41,676 nt of DNA. Source: Guyparkeria sp. (GTDB taxonomy: Bacteria; Pseudomonadota; Gammaproteobacteria; Halothiobacillales; Halothiobacillaceae). The translations under genes were made by a program, and so were the position numbers. The first letter of the stretch is position 1, and each line of letters opens with the position of its first letter. Under the pieces are notes generated by a model that was not told where the DNA came from, ran no database searches, and saw nothing but the letters and a program-made list of their open reading frames with translations. Where the stretch lies: the NCBI GenBank assembly GCA_024636755.1, contig JAGXGL010000052.1, positions 1 to 41,676 on the forward strand. The letters run 5' to 3'. This document shows positions 37,131-41,676 of the stretch, piece by piece.

Positions 37131-37697
37131 CTACTTGTCCCGGCCGCGCTTGGGGAGGGTCACGATGTCGACCTGCCACTCCTCTGCGGTAGCGATCAGG
37201 CGCAGAAAGCCGATGCCGCCAAAGGCGCGCTGGCGTCCGGCCGCGCCCGGATTGAGCACCCAGGGAGTGGTTTCGGTGTCGATCACGCGCCGATGCGTGT
37301 GACCGTAGACGATCGCGCGCGCCTCGGGATGACGGCGACGCAGGCGCTCGTGGCGGCTGCTGGCCGGGTTGACCTGGTGACCGTGCTCGACGACGAGCAG
37401 GCCACCGGGCAGGTTCAGGTACGCCTGTTCGGGCAGGGTCTCGAGTAGTGCCTCGGTATCCTCCGGCCACTGACCGACGGTGTCGTTGTTGCCACGCACC
37501 ACCACGACATGGCCGCTGGTCGGTGCAAGCTGGCGCAGTTCGCCGGGGTCGAGCAGGTCACCGGCATGGACGATCACGTCCACCTCGGCAAGCAGCGGCA
37601 ACAGGGCGCGCTCGAGCGTGCCGTGCGTGTCGCTGATCAGGCCGACCACGACCCGCTCGAGGTCACCGAGATCCATCCCGGTCTGGTGAACGGTCAC
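37131..37697 (-). CDS. YfcE-like metallophosphoesterase
   Basis: 188 residues with calcineurin-like motifs in order: VVVGLISDTHGTLERALLPL (DxH), VIVHAGDLLDPGEL (GD), VVRGNNDTVGQWPED (GNND), LVVEHGHQVNPASS (GH) and VYGHTHRRVIDTETTPWVLN (GHTH). It is the YfcE/MJ0936 type of metal-dependent phosphodiesterase, active on small phosphodiesters in family members. A GTG start at 37697 is favoured by a good GGAGGGAG; an ATG at 37676 is the alternative. The start overlaps the 3' end of the permease gene by 35 bases, indicating translational coupling. Confidence 0.88.
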   Translation of the reverse strand: MTVHQTGMDLGDLERVVVGLISDTHGTLERALLPLLAEVDVIVHAGDLLDPGELRQLAPTSGHVVVVRGNNDTVGQWPEDTEALLETLPEQAYLNLPGGLLVVEHGHQVNPASSRHERLRRRHPEARAIVYGHTHRRVIDTETTPWVLNPGAAGRQRAFGGIGFLRLIATAEEWQVDIVTLPKRGRDK

Positions 37698-38844
37698 AGG
37701 CTCCCTCCCCTGGCACCTGGCGAGCCTGCCGGCGGCGCCAGTAGGCGTGAATGGTGACGGCGGCGAGCACCGCGATCGAGGCGATGCCCAGCCAGTTTGC
37801 CCCCATGTCGTGGCCGGCCGCGCTGGTGGGCAGGCTCCAGTCGAACACGCGCCACAACAGATCCAGGCCGATCCCGGCGACCAGCGCGCAGGCAATCACG
37901 GCGGCGAGATACACCCCGATCAGTCGGTTGCCGAAATGCTTGCGGAGGATGCCGAGCGTGCCGATGTTGGTCGCCGGGCCGGCGAGCAGGAACACCAGCG
38001 CCGCCCCCGGCGACATGCCCGCCACCAGCAGCCCCGCCGCGATCGGGGTCGACGCGGTCGCGCAGACGTACATCGGGATGCCGATCACCGCCATCAGCAG
38101 GTAGCTGCCTACCAGCCCCCAGGCGTTGTCGAAAAAGCCCACCGGGATCAGCACCACCGCCGTGGCGGCGATCGCCAGGCCGAAGAGCATCCACGGCATG
38201 ATGTCGATCAGCACCTGGCCAAAGGCATAGGCAAAGCCGCCGGAGAGGCGCTCCCGGGCAGTCGGGCCCGTCGGCGTGTCGTCCCCGCAGCAGGAGGCGG
38301 AGGTGTCGCTTTCCGGGGCGCAGCAGCTCGACGTCGCGGCGGGCGTCGGCGTGCTGTCACAGCAAGCGCTGTCCTTCTCCTCGCCGTAACAACCGTCGGC
38401 GGCCGCCGATTCGCATGTCTTGGCCGCGCTGGCCGGGATCGGGCCGGCCAGTCGTCCGCTGATCAGGCCGGTGACGATCGCGCTGATGATCGCCGCCAGC
38501 GGGCGGGCGATGGCATAGACCGGCCCCAGCAGGCCGTAGCTGACGCTGATCGAATCCGGCCCGGTCTCGGGCGTGGCGACCAGGAAGGCCATCGACGGCC
38601 CGCGCCCGGCGCCGGCATCTTTCAGTCCCAGCACCGCCGGCACCACCCCGCAGGAACAGAGCGGCAGAGGCGCCCCGATGAACGCGGCGCGGACGATTGC
38701 GCCGGTCGACTCACCCGAGAGGTACTTGGCGATGGCGAGTCGGTCGGAAAACGCCTTGATCAGGGCGGCGATCACCAGCCCCAGCAGCAGCCAGGGGGCG
38801 GCCTCCAGGGTCAGGAACCACAGCTCGTTGAACCATTGCGTCAT
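37663..38844 (-). CDS. SO_0444-type permease with Cys-rich metal-binding loop
   Basis: 393 residues in two membrane halves joined by a cytoplasmic-looking loop. The first half contains GAPLPLCSCGVVPAVLGLKD (CSCG, residues 63-66) and the second AVIGIPMYVCATASTPIAAG and AGPATNIGTLGILRKHFGNR, as in DUF318/SO_0444 Cu/Zn efflux permeases and ArsP relatives. The loop holds eight cysteines (C144, C152 and pairs 161-162, 174-175, 185-186), a probable thiophilic metal site. The start at 38844 has GAGGAG; the frame is open further upstream. It overlaps the phosphoesterase by 35 bases. No ArsR/MerR regulator is next to it. Confidence 0.85.
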   Translation of the reverse strand: MTQWFNELWFLTLEAAPWLLLGLVIAALIKAFSDRLAIAKYLSGESTGAIVRAAFIGAPLPLCSCGVVPAVLGLKDAGAGRGPSMAFLVATPETGPDSISVSYGLLGPVYAIARPLAAIISAIVTGLISGRLAGPIPASAAKTCESAAADGCYGEEKDSACCDSTPTPAATSSCCAPESDTSASCCGDDTPTGPTARERLSGGFAYAFGQVLIDIMPWMLFGLAIAATAVVLIPVGFFDNAWGLVGSYLLMAVIGIPMYVCATASTPIAAGLLVAGMSPGAALVFLLAGPATNIGTLGILRKHFGNRLIGVYLAAVIACALVAGIGLDLLWRVFDWSLPTSAAGHDMGANWLGIASIAVLAAVTIHAYWRRRQARQVPGEGACDRSPDRDGSR

Positions 38845-38967
38845 CGCAGATCTCCTCGTGGGCCTTTCGGGGTTGGCGTGATCTCCCCGGCAAGTGATCC
38901 CCAAGTGTCGCACAAACGCGACAGGGTTCAGTCGCTTAGGCCCGGTCGACCAGGTTATTCGCCTGGG

Positions 38968-39684
38968 CTATTGGCCGAGCGCGTCGCGTACCGAGCGCCA
39001 GGCGCGCCGGCTGATGACCAGTGGCTCATCGATGTGATGGACGTGGCAACGGTGTTGGCCGTCGTGATGGCTCACCGAGTGGATCTGCGCGGCATTGACC
39101 AGGCTGTTGCGGTGCAGGCGCAGCAACTGGCCGTCGAAGCGCTCCTCGAGCTCGTTGAGACTCGGCTCGATCCACGCCTCACGGCGCCGGCCATCGGCCG
39201 GGTCGAGCAGGTAGAGGTGGGTCGCCTTGTCCTCGGCGATCGCTGCGACCAGGTGTTCGGGCCCCAGCCGCAGCTCCTCGCGACCCAGTCGCACGGTCAA
39301 CGTCGGGCGGTCGGCCTGGTGGCAGCGATTGGGCCGGCCGGCGCGCTCGATCGCCGCACACAGGGCCGCCGGTTCGATCGGCTTGAGCAGGTACCCCGCC
39401 GGGGCGGTCTCGCTGGCGGGCAGGGCGTGATCGGCATGGGCCGTGGTGAAGACGATGGCTGGCGGCAGGTCGGCCTTGCGCAGATCGTGGGCGAGCTGGA
39501 TGCCGTCCTCGCCGGGCATCTCGATATCGAGGAACACCAGGTCCGGCACCTGGCGCATGGCCGCACGCGCCTCGTCGGCGTTGCCGGCCTCGCCGATCAC
39601 CTCGATGCCGCCCAACCGGCCGAGCAGGCGGCGCAGGCGGTCGCGGGCCAGCGGTTCGTCGTCGACGATCAGGGCGCGCATCAT
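38968..39684 (-). CDS. LytTR response regulator (AlgR-type)
   Basis: 238 residues: receiver domain with phospho-acceptor D53 in LVFLDIEMPGEDG, K101 in GYLLKPIE, and a LytTR DNA-binding domain ending LLRLHRNSLVNAAQIHSV…PLVISRRAWRSVRDALGQ. This is the AlgR/AgrA type. The start overlaps the sensor kinase end by 4 bases (ATGA). The position beside argH matches the algR-algZ-argH synteny of pseudomonads, where AlgR controls alginate and twitching; the regulon here is unknown. Confidence 0.92.
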   Translation of the reverse strand: MMRALIVDDEPLARDRLRRLLGRLGGIEVIGEAGNADEARAAMRQVPDLVFLDIEMPGEDGIQLAHDLRKADLPPAIVFTTAHADHALPASETAPAGYLLKPIEPAALCAAIERAGRPNRCHQADRPTLTVRLGREELRLGPEHLVAAIAEDKATHLYLLDPADGRRREAWIEPSLNELEERFDGQLLRLHRNSLVNAAQIHSVSHHDGQHRCHVHHIDEPLVISRRAWRSVRDALGQ

Positions 39685-40778
39685 GCCGTTGTCTCCTCAC
39701 GTACTCGTGGGATTACCAGCTTGACCCGGAACCGCCCGTCGACCGGCCCGGCGCGCAGCGAGGCCTCCTCGCCGAACATCAGGGCGAGTCGGTCGCGGAT
39801 ATTCGCCAGCGCCATGCCATTGCCCGGATTGCTGTGGCGTTTGTCGGGGCCGATCACCCGATCGTTCTCGATCACCACGCTGATCGACTGGCTTCCTGCC
39901 TGGCATTCGACCCGAATCGGGCCGGGCTCGGCCTGGCGCTCGACACTGTGGCGCACGGCGTTCTCCACCAGTGGCTGCAGGGTGAGTACCGGCAGCCGGG
40001 CCTCCGGCAGCGGTTCGGGCAGTTGCCAGTCGACCCGCAGGCGCTCGCCCAGCCGCCAGTGCTCTAGCTCGAGATAGCGGCGCGCCAGTTCGATTTCTTC
40101 TGCCAGCGTGCGGTTCGAGTCGGTGGCCAGCGCCGCGCGAAAGACATGCGAGAGATCCAGCACCGCCTGCTCGGCCGCCTCGGGCCGGTCGTGGACCAGC
40201 TCGGCGACGGTGTTGAGGCTGTTGAACAGGAAGTGCGGCCGGATACGCGCGTGCAGCGCCGACAGCCGCGCCTCGGCGGCGGCATTGATCTGGCGGGCAT
40301 TTTCCAGGTGCAGCGAGAACATCCAGATGCCGATCAGCCCCACCAGCAGGGCGATGGCGAGGTTGTGCAGCAGGAATTCGCCGGCGCTCTCGTGCGGTCG
40401 CCAGCCGATCGAGTGCAGCGCCCCGAAGGCGGCCACGCTGGTCACGGCGGTGACGGTCAGCAACAGCACCACGACGATACCCAACAGCACCGCCAATGGC
40501 GCGCGATCCAGCCAGCGCCTTGTGGCGCAGAGCAGCGCCACGGTCACCAGCGCGATCCAGGTCACCAGCCACAACGTCGTGCCGAAGCGCGTCCAGCGTT
40601 CCGGTCCCACTCCCGGCACCAGGGTCAGCAATAGCGAGAGTGCTGCGCCCATCGCCAGCGTGATCAGGATTACCCGCGCGGTGCAGAACGCCGGCAGGGC
40701 GGCCGGCAGCAGCGCGCGGTCGTCGGCGCTGTCCCGGCGGGTCGGCCCCTGGTCTGGATTGGACGGTGATGGCTGCAA
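39681..40778 (-). CDS. LytS/AlgZ-type membrane sensor histidine kinase
   Basis: 365 residues with four predicted membrane segments (about 35-56, 68-86, 95-121 and 137-157) and a PF06580-type kinase domain: H182 in [34 protein letters not shown] (N box) and [20 protein letters not shown] (G box). It is the FimS/AlgZ class that pairs with LytTR regulators, here the overlapping downstream gene. The N box is intact (LVENAVRHS). argH is divergent. Confidence 0.92.
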   Translation of the reverse strand: MQPSPSNPDQGPTRRDSADDRALLPAALPAFCTARVILITLAMGAALSLLLTLVPGVGPERWTRFGTTLWLVTWIALVTVALLCATRRWLDRAPLAVLLGIVVVLLLTVTAVTSVAAFGALHSIGWRPHESAGEFLLHNLAIALLVGLIGIWMFSLHLENARQINAAAEARLSALHARIRPHFLFNSLNTVAELVHDRPEAAEQAVLDLSHVFRAALATDSNRTLAEEIELARRYLELEHWRLGERLRVDWQLPEPLPEARLPVLTLQPLVENAVRHSVERQAEPGPIRVECQAGSQSISVVIENDRVIGPDKRHSNPGNGMALANIRDRLALMFGEEASLRAGPVDGRFRVKLVIPRVREETTA

Positions 40779-40874
40779 GCGGCGACTCCTTTCGCGTCGA
40801 TGCGCGTGTCCTGCTCATCTTGCCTTAACCCGAATCGATCCGGCCAACCTTCCGATGGCAAGCGGTGGCTGCGA

Positions 40875-40880
40875 TATACT
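40875..40880 (+). promoter_or_regulatory. Candidate -10 box for argH
   Basis: TATACT (40875-40880) lies 66 bases before the argH ATG. The best -35, TTCCGA at about 40850, is weak and spaced 19 bases, so this is tentative. Confidence 0.38.
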
Positions 40881-40946
40881 CACGCCATTCCGAAACCGGC
40901 CCGGTGTGGCCGATTCGACGCGAAACCGCATTCCCCGAGGACAACC

Positions 40947-41676
40947 ATGACCGATCGCGACGACAAGCCAGCCGCCAAGCTCTGGGGCGGCCGTTTCTCC
41001 GAGCCCACCGACGCCTTCGTCGAGGCCTTCACCGCCTCGATCGGCTTCGACCAGCGCCTCTACGACGAGGACATCACCGGTTCGATCGCCCATGCCCGCA
41101 TGCTCGCCCGCGTTGGCGTGATCACCGAGGACGAGGCCAAGAAGATCGTCCGGGGGCTCGAGGACATCCGCGGCGAAATCGAGCGCGGCGACTTCGCCTG
41201 GTCGGTCGAGCTCGAGGACGTGCACATGAACATCGAGGCGCGCCTGATCGACCGCATCGGCGACGTCGGCAAGAAGCTGCACACCGGCCGTTCGCGCAAC
41301 GATCAGGTCGCCACCGACATCCGGTTGTTCATGCGCCGCGCCGTCGACGCGATCATCAGCGAGGCCAACCGGCTGCGCCTCGGGCTGATCGATCTCGCCG
41401 AGGCCGAGGCCGAGACCGTCATGCCCGGTTTTACCCATCTGCAGGTCGCCCAGCCGGTGAGCTTCGGTCATCACATGCTCGCCTGGCACGCCATGCTCGA
41501 GCGCGACGTCGAGCGCCTGATCGACACCCGCAAGCGCATCAACATCTTGCCGCTGGGTTCGGCCGCGCTCGCCGGCACCTCCTACCCGCTCGACCGCGAC
41601 TGGGTGGCCACCCAGCTGGGTTTCGACGGCATCAGCGAGAACTCGCTCGACGCGGTCTCCGATCGCGACTTCCAGA
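40947..41676 (+). CDS. argH: Argininosuccinate lyase, N-terminal part (runs off the window)
   Basis: Splits argininosuccinate to arginine and fumarate. The first 243 residues are present. [56 protein letters not shown] and [20 protein letters not shown] are all canonical, as is the next conserved stretch ([20 protein letters not shown]). The signature GSSxMPxKxNP loop lies beyond base 41676. GAGGAC lies about 6 bases before the ATG. It is divergent from the algZ-type kinase. Confidence 0.97.
   Translation, partial: MTDRDDKPAAKLWGGRFSEPTDAFVEAFTASIGFDQRLYDEDITGSIAHARMLARVGVITEDEAKKIVRGLEDIRGEIERGDFAWSVELEDVHMNIEARLIDRIGDVGKKLHTGRSRNDQVATDIRLFMRRAVDAIISEANRLRLGLIDLAEAEAETVMPGFTHLQVAQPVSFGHHMLAWHAMLERDVERLIDTRKRINILPLGSAALAGTSYPLDRDWVATQLGFDGISENSLDAVSDRDFQ

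Noticed and set aside
37747-40077. A 776-codon open frame antisense to the permease, regulator and kinase
   Set aside because: Spans several real genes on the other strand, with low-complexity Arg/Gly/His-rich sequence and no motif.

Overview
This 41.7 kb window is a GC-rich chromosomal segment carrying the replication-origin region of a gammaproteobacterium. The order rpmH-rnpA-yidD-yidC (leftward) and dnaA-dnaN-recF-gyrB (rightward) is the classic gammaproteobacterial origin neighbourhood. glnE, the gmk-rpoZ-spoT-ridA cluster, and an algZ/algR-type pair next to argH support the same group. A secreted DsrE-like protein and a Cys-rich metal permease would fit a sulfur-oxidising or halophilic lineage such as Halothiobacillaceae/Guyparkeria. 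That placement is inference only.

Layout. 1-1164 (minus): yidC (N-terminal part only), yidD, rnpA, rpmH. 1165-1680: non-coding, with a consensus-like rpmH promoter and a DnaA box. 1681-8157 (plus): dnaA, dnaN, recF, gyrB, with a candidate oriC between dnaA and dnaN. 8220-10648 (plus): a LemA protein, a GIDE-type membrane protein carrying an EF-hand, and an exonuclease III. 10667-14178 (minus): glnE, then a terminator, then a secreted DsrE-like protein. 14590-15636 (plus): a PPP-family phosphatase and a 61-residue protein. 15729-18283 (minus): purH and a beta-hydroxyacid dehydrogenase. 18583-20714 (plus): two HD-domain nucleotide hydrolases, dgt and yfbR. 20772-23056 (minus): trxB followed by two membrane genes that look like the membrane domains of proton-translocating transhydrogenase without nucleotide-binding domains. 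23275-32330 (plus): hemH, a CinA-N-like protein, degP/mucD, a second exonuclease III, a glycine-zipper lipoprotein, a ~270 bp nested inverted-repeat element, gmk, rpoZ, spoT and ridA. 32458-40778 (minus): a DUF481 outer-membrane protein, bolA, a GGDEF-EAL protein, a ketohexokinase-like kinase fused to a Rieske domain, a YfcE-like phosphoesterase overlapping a Cys-rich permease, and an AlgR/AlgZ-type two-component pair. From 40947 (plus): the 5' part of argH, running off the window.

Most of the window is housekeeping. The items that stand out are the sugar kinase-Rieske fusion (35801-37096), the reduced transhydrogenase-like pair behind trxB (20772-22027), the three-way-junction repeat element with a possible 4-bp target duplication (28321-28595), and the EF-hand GIDE protein next to LemA (8220-9773). 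No tRNA, rRNA, CRISPR array, transposase or prophage gene was recognised.
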